Shown here: positions 8,157 to 14,865 of the stretch, piece after piece
Layout: every line of letters begins with the position of its first letter
How positions within the stretch are numbered: position 1 is the first letter of the stretch
DNA from: Patescibacteria group bacterium
Lineage (GTDB): Bacteria; Patescibacteriota; Minisyncoccia; UBA6257; Colwellbacteraceae
DNA: 15,285 bases
Assembly (NCBI GenBank): GCA_023474185.1
Contig: JAMCXR010000008.1
Location: forward strand, 1-15,285
Direction of reading: 5' to 3'
Notes under the pieces: model-generated
Told to the model about the DNA's origin: nothing
Seen by the model: only the letters and a program-made list of their open reading frames with translations
Databases searched by the model: none
Translations under genes and position numbers: made by a program

Positions 8157-8609
8157 ATGCTTGATCGTAAGGATTTTTGGAAACAAGAAACGGGAAGCGG
8201 TCTCCGGAGGAAGTGCGGCCAAGCCAGTCTCCCCGTAGTTTTATTGATTTCCGGCGTGCTCATCATCATAGCGGTGGTCGGGGCTGTGATTGCGGTGGCT
8301 CTCAATAACACGGTTTTAAATGCCAGGATGTCGGCCAAAGCCTTGTCGGCTGCAGAAACCGGCGCCAATGATGCCGTTACTTTGATTCAAAGAGGATGCA
8401 TCCTTTCTAACACCTGCCCTTCCAGTTATACTATAACCATTGATTCCCAAACTTCGGCCCAGGTGACTATCGCTAACAACAGCGGCATTGTCACCGTTAA
8501 TTCTATAGGTAGCGCCGCTGGTCGGGAAAGCAAAATTCAGGCAGTGCTTGGTGTCGATTCAACCACCGGTTTAGTTAACGTTCGTTCTTTCGGCGAAGTT
8601 CCTCTTTAG
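8157..8609 (+). CDS. PilX-like minor pilin
   Basis: The 150-residue protein has a basic leader ending in RRKCG (residues 17-21), then QASLPVVLLISGVLIIIAVV, a single N-terminal hydrophobic helix. It continues ARMSAKALSAAETGANDAV, which resembles the AxAAExG helix of PilX/GspK-type proteins. A cut after Gly21 would give mature QASLP, where position 5 is Pro instead of the usual Glu. GspK-type minor pilins are known to lack Glu5, so this supports a tip-type minor pilin. The remaining part is short and beta-like, with two cysteines. It sits 19 bases after the repeat-protein gene and 9 before the PilM/N gene. Confidence 0.7.
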   Translation: MLDRKDFWKQETGSGLRRKCGQASLPVVLLISGVLIIIAVVGAVIAVALNNTVLNARMSAKALSAAETGANDAVTLIQRGCILSNTCPSSYTITIDSQTSAQVTIANNSGIVTVNSIGSAAGRESKIQAVLGVDSTTGLVNVRSFGEVPL

Positions 8610-8618
8610 GCACGGACA

Positions 8619-10115
8619 ATGGACAAATTAAAAAAATTTTTTAGGAAAATAGAAAACTTTCTTGTGCCATCCCCCGCGGTTGGCGGTTTGGTTATAGAGG
8701 ATTTCGCTTTGCGTTATTTGGAGCTTGTCCCGTCGCCACGGGGCTGGCAGCCGAAAAAAGAAGCGATTTTGCGCCTGCCCGGCGGCATTGTCGAGCAAGG
8801 AAGGGTCAAAGACCGAAATAACCTGGTTGCCGCTCTTTGGGAGCTGCGCCGGCAAATCAGCGCTGGCCAGGAGGTGCTAAATGTGGTTCTTTCCTTGTCC
8901 TCGACAAGCATCTATGTCCAAGCCTTCGACGTGCCGGCATTTGCCAGAGACGGCTTGAGCGAGGCGGCAAATCTAAACTTACGCATGATTTCCCCGATCG
9001 ATTTCGACCAGGCTTATTCCAGCTGGCAAAGGATAGAAAACGGCATTGGCGGAAACGGACGAGTCAAGTTTCTGGGGGCTTTCGTGCAGAAAACGATAAT
9101 CGATGAAATGGCAGACGTTTTGAGCCAAGCGAACTTTGGAATAGCCACGGTGGAATTTTCCAGCTTGAGCTTGACGCGTTGCCTGCGTCAGAGCGGATTA
9201 TTGAGTTTGAGCGAGCCTCAAATAATCATCAGCGCCACGAGCAGCGGAGCCAATATGATGATTACCGAGAATGGCAGCCTGTATTTCAATTACTTCTTTC
9301 CTTGGCCGCTGAGCGACGGCGTCCTGATTTTGGATAATGTCATTCAAGAGATAGGCGTCGGACTTCAGCAAATGATTAACTTCTACGCCGGACGCAGCAC
9401 GACTCGAATTCAGAGCGTCTTCTTGATTACCAGTCAAATGGGGGAAGACATCGTCCAGGAAATAAACAAAGCCCACCCCGAGCTGACTGTTCGGTTGGTT
9501 CCGAGCGCGAAAGCAAACTCCTTGCTGGGCGCGGCGGAGCGGGGATTGGTTCGGAAAGAGGAAGATCGGGAAATCGATTTGAGTGGTCCTAGCGGATTCG
9601 AGCTTTTCCGCGAACATCGGATACTTCAGTTTGCTATTGCCTGGCGAAATATTTTGATTTCCGTCACCGGATTTATACTACTCCTTTTCATCGGGTCGGT
9701 GTTGTTCTTGAATCAGCTGTCTGCCGGGACTGTGGCCAACACCTTTGCCAATCCGGCCGATGTTGCTTCAGCCCTTTCGAATTTACAATCCCAAGCAGCT
9801 AGCTTTAATAACCTAGTTGCCGCCAATAAGGAAGCTAGAAGCTCGGTTCATCAATATTCGCCATTGCTTGCGAAAATCAGCGTTTTAGCCAACTCGCTTT
9901 CCATTCAGTTGCAAAGAGTGTCTTTCGACGGCTTGGGTCAGGCCGGAGTGATATCCGGAACGGCTCCCAGCCAGGCCAGCACCCTTTCTTTTCGGGACGG
10001 ATTGACCGCAACGGGCAATATGACAGCGATTAACTTGCCGTTTTCCAGCATAGTTCCAATTAGCGGCAGCCAGGTTTCCTTTACCGTGAACTTCGTGCTG
10101 AATAGTCTGAATTAG
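8619..10115 (+). CDS. pilM: PilM/PilN-type (GspL-like) pilus assembly protein
   Basis: The 498-residue protein joins two modules. Residues about 15-315 resemble the actin-like PilM/GspL cytoplasmic domain: VGGLVIEDFALRYLEL near the start, a VVLSLSSTSIYVQAFDVP segment and an AANLNLRMISP segment like the E/NxxRxxxP of PilM. A single membrane helix lies at about 344-367 (ISVTGFILLLFIGSVLFL). A C-terminal extracytoplasmic domain of about 130 residues follows, with a short coiled region (ALSNLQSQAASFNNL) and a beta tail, as in PilN. Bacteria with split genes use PilM plus PilN for this job: linking the PilB/PilC motor to the envelope. The fusion resembles GspL. It is the last gene of the block and ends four bases from the convergent pth. 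The ATP-binding residues cannot be confirmed by eye. Confidence 0.75.
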   Translation: MDKLKKFFRKIENFLVPSPAVGGLVIEDFALRYLELVPSPRGWQPKKEAILRLPGGIVEQGRVKDRNNLVAALWELRRQISAGQEVLNVVLSLSSTSIYVQAFDVPAFARDGLSEAANLNLRMISPIDFDQAYSSWQRIENGIGGNGRVKFLGAFVQKTIIDEMADVLSQANFGIATVEFSSLSLTRCLRQSGLLSLSEPQIIISATSSGANMMITENGSLYFNYFFPWPLSDGVLILDNVIQEIGVGLQQMINFYAGRSTTRIQSVFLITSQMGEDIVQEINKAHPELTVRLVPSAKANSLLGAAERGLVRKEEDREIDLSGPSGFELFREHRILQFAIAWRNILISVTGFILLLFIGSVLFLNQLSAGTVANTFANPADVASALSNLQSQAASFNNLVAANKEARSSVHQYSPLLAKISVLANSLSIQLQRVSFDGLGQAGVISGTAPSQASTLSFRDGLTATGNMTAINLPFSSIVPISGSQVSFTVNFVLNSLN

Positions 10116-10123
10116 CCGGCTAA
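10112..10123. repeat. Palindrome TTAGCCGGCTAA joining two convergent stop codons
   Basis: The perfect 12-bp palindrome supplies the TAG stop of the plus-strand pilus gene (10113-10115) and the TAG stop of the minus-strand pth (10122-10120). There is no T tract on either side, so an intrinsic terminator is not supported. Confidence 0.9.
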
Positions 10124-10623
10124 TGACTTTCCGTTTCTTGGAAGGCTTCTCGGATGGAAGTTTTTAAAACCGCCATGTCCGCTTTTCTCATCTTTTTTAA
10201 AACAATGCTGCCTGCTTTGGCTTTGGATGACGAACTGCGGATGCCCAGACGCAAACGGCAAAATTCGTCGGTCCCCATCTTTTCGATTACGGATTTTACC
10301 CCGTTGTGCCCGGCGCTGCCGCGGCCGCAGGAAATTTTATACCGCCCCAGCACGATGTCGGAATCGTCGTGCATAATCAAAACGTCCGCAGCCTCCTTTT
10401 TAAAAAAACTTAAGGCTTCTTTGACCGCCAGGCCGGACTCGTTCATGTAGGTCAGGGACTTGACAATGATTAAACATCCGACTTTAGCATACTCGAAATT
10501 GCCGTGCTTCTTGAAACTGGATTCTTTGGCCAAGAAATCGGCGGCCGCCAAGCCAGCGTTGTGGTAAGTATCGCGGAATTCCTCCCCCGGGTTGCCTAAG
10601 CCGATTGCTATTTTCCAACGCAT
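10120..10623 (-). CDS. pth: Peptidyl-tRNA hydrolase
   Basis: The 167-residue cytoplasmic enzyme frees tRNA from peptidyl-tRNAs that drop off the ribosome. All the key residues are seen: N11 in GLGNPG, H21 in TYHNAG (catalytic base), N61 in TYMNESG, D86 in MHDDSD and N107 in GHNGVKS, matching E. coli N10, H20, N68, D93 and N114. The tail is shorter than in E. coli (167 against 194). Some usually fixed positions differ, such as KSLTYMN for KPxTFMN. The start was set at ATG 10623 (MRWKIAIGLGNPG), since the GTG at 10641 adds six residues before the usual N-terminus. It is the only minus-strand gene and is divergent from lepB. Upstream is a minus-strand TATAAT (10701-10696). Confidence 0.95.
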   Translation of the reverse strand: MRWKIAIGLGNPGEEFRDTYHNAGLAAADFLAKESSFKKHGNFEYAKVGCLIIVKSLTYMNESGLAVKEALSFFKKEAADVLIMHDDSDIVLGRYKISCGRGSAGHNGVKSVIEKMGTDEFCRLRLGIRSSSSKAKAGSIVLKKMRKADMAVLKTSIREAFQETESH

Positions 10624-10694
10624 TGCATTCAGATTAGCCACGGACGCTTTTTAATGCAAGGCGAGCGCCGTTTGAGCACTTGCTCGACCAGGAG

Positions 10695-10703
10695 TATTAT
10701 ACT
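10695..10703. promoter_or_regulatory. Bidirectional -10 element between pth and lepB
   Basis: In the near-palindrome AGTATTATACT (10693-10703) the plus strand reads TATACT (10698-10703) toward lepB and the minus strand reads TATAAT (10701-10696) toward pth. Leaders would be about 62 and 66 bases. Neither direction has a strong -35 at 17 bases. The divergent gene order makes a shared promoter region likely. Confidence 0.45.
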
Positions 10704-10772
10704 AGAATCGTCTGCAGCAAGGTTCTGGTAGAGATCGGCAACTTCGATTAAGTCAAAAATTGCAACAAATAA

Positions 10773-11309
10773 GTGAAAAAATATTTATTAGACGCTTGGG
10801 AAATATTGGAGACGATTATCGTAGCGGTCGCCGCCATTTTCTTGATTTATACTTATGTAGCTCAACCGTTCGTCGTTGACGGGAGCAGCATGCAACCCAA
10901 CTTTCAAAATGGCGATTACCTCTTGGTCGATGAAATAACGTACAGGTTTGAAAAGCCGGAACGGGGACAAGTGATAGTGTTCCATAATCCACAGGACACC
11001 AAAGAGTTCTATATAAAAAGAATAGTCGGTTTACCGGGGGATACCGTCAAAGTGGATAACGGCCAGGTAATAGTGGACGGGCAACCAATTAACCAAAGCT
11101 ATCTGCCTTCCGGCACCCAGACGCCCGGCAACGAGACGGTTTTGCTCGGCAAAGACCAGTATTTTGTCGTAGGCGATAACAGGTTGATTAGCTATGATTC
11201 GCGGAGCTGGGGACCGCTAAACGGCAGCTTGATTGTCGGCGTAGTGCGACTGCGCTTTTGGCCGCTTAACGAGCTGCACATTTTTACTTATCCTTATGCC
11301 ACGGGATAA
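10773..11309 (+). CDS. lepB: Signal peptidase I
   Basis: The 178-residue inner-membrane protease removes signal peptides from exported proteins. One N-terminal helix (about 13-31) anchors it. The catalytic Ser is S39 in DGSSMQPN and the Lys base is K82 in YIKRIVGLPGD; GDNRLISYDSRSWG near residues 137-150 is the conserved box E. The size is the small, single-anchor form common in Gram-positive and Patescibacteria lineages. The start is GTG at 10773 (MKKYLLDAWE); no Shine-Dalgarno. It would process exported proteins such as the WAWNDNVGW protein, but not the prepilins, which need PilD. The hisS gene starts one base after the stop. Confidence 0.95.
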   Translation: MKKYLLDAWEILETIIVAVAAIFLIYTYVAQPFVVDGSSMQPNFQNGDYLLVDEITYRFEKPERGQVIVFHNPQDTKEFYIKRIVGLPGDTVKVDNGQVIVDGQPINQSYLPSGTQTPGNETVLLGKDQYFVVGDNRLISYDSRSWGPLNGSLIVGVVRLRFWPLNELHIFTYPYATG

Positions 11310-11310
11310 T

Positions 11311-12594
11311 ATGAAAAAGAAAACCGCCAAAACGGCGGCCAGTCCTTCCTTCCAGACTCCTAAAGGAATGAAGGACGTGCTGCCGGAAGACTGGCCCGCT
11401 TTGGAGCGGGTGGCAAGCGTTGCGAGGAGTGTGGCCGAGTATTACAATTTCCTGCGCATTGACACGCCGATTATGGAGCAGGCCGACCTTTTCAGCCGTG
11501 GAGTTGGTTTGGGGACAGACATAGTCGAGAAGGAAATGTACACCCTGGCCACCAAAGGAGGGGACAAGCTGGCTTTGCGGCCTGAATATACCGCTCCGAT
11601 GATGCGCAGCTATATCCAGCACGGAATGAGCCACTTACCGCAGCCGCGGCGCCTGTGGTACACCGGACCGGTTTTCCGCCACGAGAACCCGCAGTTGATG
11701 CGCTACCGGCAGTTCTCCCAGTTCGGCTTGGAAGTGTTGGGCAGTGCCGATCCCGTGTTCGACGCGGAGGTGATTATCGCTTTTTACCGGCTGCTGGAAG
11801 AATTGAAGATTAAAGGCGTCAGCATCGAAGTCAATAGCATCGGCTGCAAAAATTGTCAGCCAGCTTATAAAAGGAAACTGGCGGATTACTACCGCAAACA
11901 AAACGTATGCGAGGACTGCAAAGCCAGGATAGAAACCAACCCGTTACGGTTATTCGATTGCAAAAACCCGGAATGCCAGCCGCTAAAACAGTCAGCTCCG
12001 GTCATTCTCGACAACCTTTGTTCAAGCTGCCGCAGTCACTTCCGGCAGGTTTTGGAGTACTTGGACGAAGTAAAAATCCCTTACGTTTTAAACCCTCGGC
12101 TAGTCAGAGGACTGGATTACTATAACCGGACGGTTTTTGAAACTTTCGTTGAGGGAGAAACCGCAGCCTTGGCCTCCGGAGGCCGGTATGATTATTTGGC
12201 CGAGATGATCGGCGGCCGTTCCACGCCAGCGGTAGGTGGAGCCGCGGGTATCGAGCGCATAGCGGAGGTGATGAAAGCTAAAGGAGTGGTTCCCGCTTCT
12301 AAAACTAAAGGCAAAGTGTTCTTAATCCACGTCGGTGAAATGTCCAAGAAAAAAAGCCTGTCGTTGGCTGAAGAATTTCATCGGGCCGGCGTTCCGGTGG
12401 TGAACGAGCTGAGCAAGGAATCTTTGTCGTCGCAAATGGAATTGGCGGCCAAGAATAATTCTCCTCTGGTTTTGATTTTCGGCCAAAAGGAAAGTTACGA
12501 GGACAGTATTATCATTCGGGATATGGAAAGCGGCGTTCAAGAAGTCGTGCCTTTGAGCAAAGTTGTGGAAGAAGTTAAGAAAAGGTTGCGATGA
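11311..12594 (+). CDS. hisS: Histidyl-tRNA synthetase
   Basis: The 427-residue class II enzyme charges tRNA-His. Seen: TPKGMKDVLP near the start, motif 2 with R123 (GPVFRHENPQLMRYRQF), the HisA motif LVRGLDYYNRT with catalytic R266, SGGRYDYL, and motif 3 GAAGIERI with R316. The C-terminal anticodon-binding domain covers about 333-427. An insertion carries eight cysteines in four pairs (C179/C182, C200/C203, C217/C222, C237/C240), a pattern found in many bacterial HisRS proteins outside the E. coli type and likely to bind zinc. The start is ATG 11311, one base after the lepB stop; ATG 11296, overlapping lepB by 14 bases, would add MPRDN and cannot be excluded. The stop is TGA, which shows UGA is not recoded. 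It overlaps the HIT gene by four bases (ATGA). Confidence 0.95.
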   Translation: MKKKTAKTAASPSFQTPKGMKDVLPEDWPALERVASVARSVAEYYNFLRIDTPIMEQADLFSRGVGLGTDIVEKEMYTLATKGGDKLALRPEYTAPMMRSYIQHGMSHLPQPRRLWYTGPVFRHENPQLMRYRQFSQFGLEVLGSADPVFDAEVIIAFYRLLEELKIKGVSIEVNSIGCKNCQPAYKRKLADYYRKQNVCEDCKARIETNPLRLFDCKNPECQPLKQSAPVILDNLCSSCRSHFRQVLEYLDEVKIPYVLNPRLVRGLDYYNRTVFETFVEGETAALASGGRYDYLAEMIGGRSTPAVGGAAGIERIAEVMKAKGVVPASKTKGKVFLIHVGEMSKKKSLSLAEEFHRAGVPVVNELSKESLSSQMELAAKNNSPLVLIFGQKESYEDSIIIRDMESGVQEVVPLSKVVEEVKKRLR

Positions 12595-13019
12595 ACGACT
12601 GCCTCTTTTGCAAAATAGCCGGAAAGGAAATCTTTGCAGAAATCATTTACGAAAGCGACGCCGCCCTGGCTTTTTTGGATATCCACCCTCTCACGGCGGG
12701 ACACGCGGTGGTGGTTCCCAAAGGGCATTACGAAAATATCGTGAAGCTGCCGGACGAATTGGTAAAGCCGCTGTTTTTGGCGGTCAAAAAGGTGACGGCG
12801 CTATTAAATGAGTCTTTGGCGCCGAGAGGTTTTACAATCGGAATCAACCATGGTAAAGTTAGTGGTCAGACGATAGATCATCTTCATATCCACGTCATTC
12901 CGCGGTATGAAGGAGACGGAGGAAAGTCCATCCATTCCGTAGTCCATTTTCCTTCCAGGGAAACGGTTCAGGAGATCAGGTCGAGAATATTAAGTCAAAA
13001 CGCAGACAACCAAAAATAA
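12591..13019 (+). CDS. HIT family nucleotide-binding protein (HinT-like)
   Basis: The 142-residue protein has the histidine triad H97-L-H99-I-H101-V in DHLHIHVIPR, with H99 as the nucleophile. The conserved GFTIGINHGKVSGQTI segment precedes it. An N-terminal CLFC (C4, C7), as in many bacterial HIT proteins, probably binds zinc with downstream histidines. Family members hydrolyse nucleoside phosphoramidates or adenylylated substrates, such as aminoacyl-AMP; the physiological substrate here is unknown. The start codon overlaps the hisS stop (ATGA), so translation is probably coupled. This matters in a genome lacking Shine-Dalgarno sites. The position behind an aminoacyl-tRNA synthetase would suit clearance of aminoacyl-adenylate, but that is inference. 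Confidence 0.92.
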   Translation: MNDCLFCKIAGKEIFAEIIYESDAALAFLDIHPLTAGHAVVVPKGHYENIVKLPDELVKPLFLAVKKVTALLNESLAPRGFTIGINHGKVSGQTIDHLHIHVIPRYEGDGGKSIHSVVHFPSRETVQEIRSRILSQNADNQK

Positions 13020-13022
13020 GTC

Positions 13023-13229
13023 ATGCCGGCAATAATCGTGAGGAGAAAAGAAGGGGAGCAGGCTTCGAGCTTGGTTTATCGTTTCACCAAAAAAGTGAAA
13101 CAAAGCGGCGTGCTCTTGGAAGCCAAAAAAAGGAGGTTTTCCGACAGACAGCCGAACAGGAACAAGCGGAAGCTGTCGGCGATCCATAAAAGCCGTAAGG
13201 CGGAAGAAGCTAGGGAAACAAGGTCTTAG
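13023..13229 (+). CDS. rpsU: Small ribosomal subunit protein bS21
   Basis: The 68-residue basic protein matches bS21: the start MPAIIVRRKEGE (E. coli begins MPVIKVRENEP), the central helix ALxRF-type segment SSLVYRFTKKVKQSGVLLEAKKRRF, and a Lys/Arg-rich C-terminal helix KRKLSAIHKSRKAEEAR. The length is close to the usual 58-71. bS21 binds the platform of the small subunit next to the 16S 3' end and helps in mRNA recruitment. Its presence is notable because this window's 16S lacks the anti-Shine-Dalgarno. It lies three bases after the HIT gene and 14 before ybeY. There is no Shine-Dalgarno before its ATG, so a Shine-Dalgarno-based autoregulation such as that proposed in Bacteroidota is not supported. 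Confidence 0.88.
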   Translation: MPAIIVRRKEGEQASSLVYRFTKKVKQSGVLLEAKKRRFSDRQPNRNKRKLSAIHKSRKAEEARETRS

Positions 13230-13243
13230 TTTCTGCCTTTCCA

Positions 13244-13630
13244 ATGCTGGAGAAGGAGAAGGAAGCCAAGCTTTTTATCGGGAATGTAATTAAATTGCTG
13301 GGGTGCGGTCCGGCCGCGGCCGATGTTTTTTTTGTGAGCGGTCCGGAAATCCGGCGCTTGAATCGCCTTTACCGCGGGCGAGACAAAATAACCAACGTTT
13401 TGTCTTTCGAAGCCCCCAAGAATTTTCCCCGCCCTGAAGTCAAGGGTAAGGCTAAATATCTCGGGGAAATCTACCTCAATCCCGGCTATATCAAAAAACA
13501 CGGGGAAAGTCAGAAAGCCCTCCTGACCCACGGATTGCTGCACCTCTTGGGCTTTGACCACGAAACGGAAAATGATAGAATCAAAATGCAAAAGTTGGAG
13601 AATAAAATATCTTCCGCTTTAGGTTATTAA
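13244..13630 (+). CDS. ybeY: Endoribonuclease YbeY (16S rRNA 3'-end maturation)
   Basis: The 128-residue protein carries the metal-binding signature HGLLHLLGFDH with H96, H100 and H106, and the conserved RRLNRLYRGRDKITNVLSFE segment (about 37-57). YbeY is a zinc-dependent RNase needed for correct 16S 3'-end processing and 70S quality control. It is compact against about 155 residues in E. coli. The start at ATG 13244 gives MLEKEKEAKLFI, which fits the family's first strand. Position between rpsU and ftsA on one likely transcript groups factors acting at the 16S 3' end. Since that end has an unusual sequence here, the cleavage site may differ from the canonical one. Confidence 0.93.
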   Translation: MLEKEKEAKLFIGNVIKLLGCGPAAADVFFVSGPEIRRLNRLYRGRDKITNVLSFEAPKNFPRPEVKGKAKYLGEIYLNPGYIKKHGESQKALLTHGLLHLLGFDHETENDRIKMQKLENKISSALGY

Positions 13631-13636
13631 TAAGAC

Positions 13637-14863
13637 ATGGCACGCCCACCGATTTTAGGATTAGACGTTGGTTCGAACACCGTAAGAGCGGTGGTTGCTG
13701 AACCGACAACGCGTGGCCAAATGGTTGTCAAGCAGGTTATCAGTCGGCGTTCTCGCGGGCTAAGGCGAGGAGTGGTGGTGGAAACCAACGAGGTGGCGGA
13801 CACCTTGCGGGAAGTGTTCACTGAGGTGGCCAAAGTATCCAAGCCGGCCTTGAGAAATATCTACCTGGGGGTGAATGGTGCGGATGTCAGGACCCAGTCG
13901 TCCCGGGGAATAATAGCCGTTTCCCGGGCTAATTCGGAAATATACCAAGACGACATCGATCGGGTGATCCAGGCTTCCGGCGCCGTCAATTCTTCGTCCA
14001 ACCGCGTTACCCTGCACACCCTGACCAAGGAGTTCGTGGTCGACGGAATTAACGGGGTGAATAATCCGTTAGGGATGGTCGGAGCTAGGCTGGAAGTGGT
14101 GAGTTATCTGGTTGAAGCTTTTGAGCCGGCCGTGAAAAGTTTGATGCATTGCGTGGAATTGAACCGGGGCAGCGTTTCGGCTCTCATCCTTAACCCGTTG
14201 GCCGCGGCGCAAGCTGTTTTAAACAAAAGCCAGAAGGAACTGGGGGTTGTCTTAGCGGATATCGGCTACAATACGACCGGCTTGGCGGTTTATGAAGAAG
14301 ACAAACTTTTGCATACCAAGGTTTTGGGAGTTGGCGCCGGTCACATCACCAGCGACCTGGCGGTGGCTTTGAAGGTGCCGGTGGAAGCCGCTGAAAAAAT
14401 AAAGATTGACCACGGTTTTGCTCTGGCGAGCGGCGTTCAGGCCAAAGAAACCATCGATTTAAGCCAAGTCGACCAAACGCTTAAAGGAAACCCTTCCAGG
14501 AGGTTTGTAGCCGAGGTCATCGAATCCCGCCTCGCGGAAATTTGTGAATTAATCAATGATGAATTAAAATCTATCGGTAAAGAAGGGCATTTGCCGGGGG
14601 GCGCGGTCCTGGTCGGAGGAGGAGCCAAAATGCCCGGGATAGTCGAGCTGTTTAGAAACGATTTAAAACTGTCCACCAAAGTTGGATATGCCGGAGCGGA
14701 AAAGTTCGGAACCATTTCCCCTAATATCGCCGATGTCCTGGAAAATCCGGAGTACGCCACTGTGCTGGGGTTGGCTTTTTGGGACCGCGAACTGAACAAG
14801 GACAGCGTTAGTCAAATCAAAAGCGGACTAGTCAGCCGGATAGTAAAAATTTTCTTGCCATAG
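13637..14863 (+). CDS. ftsA: Cell division protein FtsA
   Basis: The 408-residue actin-like protein tethers FtsZ to the membrane and recruits the divisome. Phosphate 1 is GLDVGSNTVRAVV (D10), phosphate 2 is ADIGYNTTGLAVY (D208), and the adenosine motif is VLVGGGAKMPG (326-334). The insert after phosphate 1 (about 80-165) is the FtsA-specific 1C domain. The C-terminus (SGLVSRIVKIFLP) is an amphipathic helix for membrane attachment, as expected. Phosphate 2 departs from the usual DIGGGTTD: two Gly/Asp positions are Y, N and G, so nucleotide handling may differ. It follows ybeY by six bases and ends two bases before ftsZ, the classic ftsA-ftsZ order. Confidence 0.93.
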   Translation: MARPPILGLDVGSNTVRAVVAEPTTRGQMVVKQVISRRSRGLRRGVVVETNEVADTLREVFTEVAKVSKPALRNIYLGVNGADVRTQSSRGIIAVSRANSEIYQDDIDRVIQASGAVNSSSNRVTLHTLTKEFVVDGINGVNNPLGMVGARLEVVSYLVEAFEPAVKSLMHCVELNRGSVSALILNPLAAAQAVLNKSQKELGVVLADIGYNTTGLAVYEEDKLLHTKVLGVGAGHITSDLAVALKVPVEAAEKIKIDHGFALASGVQAKETIDLSQVDQTLKGNPSRRFVAEVIESRLAEICELINDELKSIGKEGHLPGGAVLVGGGAKMPGIVELFRNDLKLSTKVGYAGAEKFGTISPNIADVLENPEYATVLGLAFWDRELNKDSVSQIKSGLVSRIVKIFLP

Positions 14864-14865
14864 AA

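Noticed and set aside
9198..9617. Long minus-strand frames opposite the PilM/N, pilB and hisS genes
   Set aside because: They are shadows of well-supported genes and show no family motifs.
12592..12594. Recoded UGA (glycine) as in Gracilibacteria/Absconditabacteria
   Set aside because: hisS ends at UGA exactly where the protein family ends, and no gene shows in-frame UGA.
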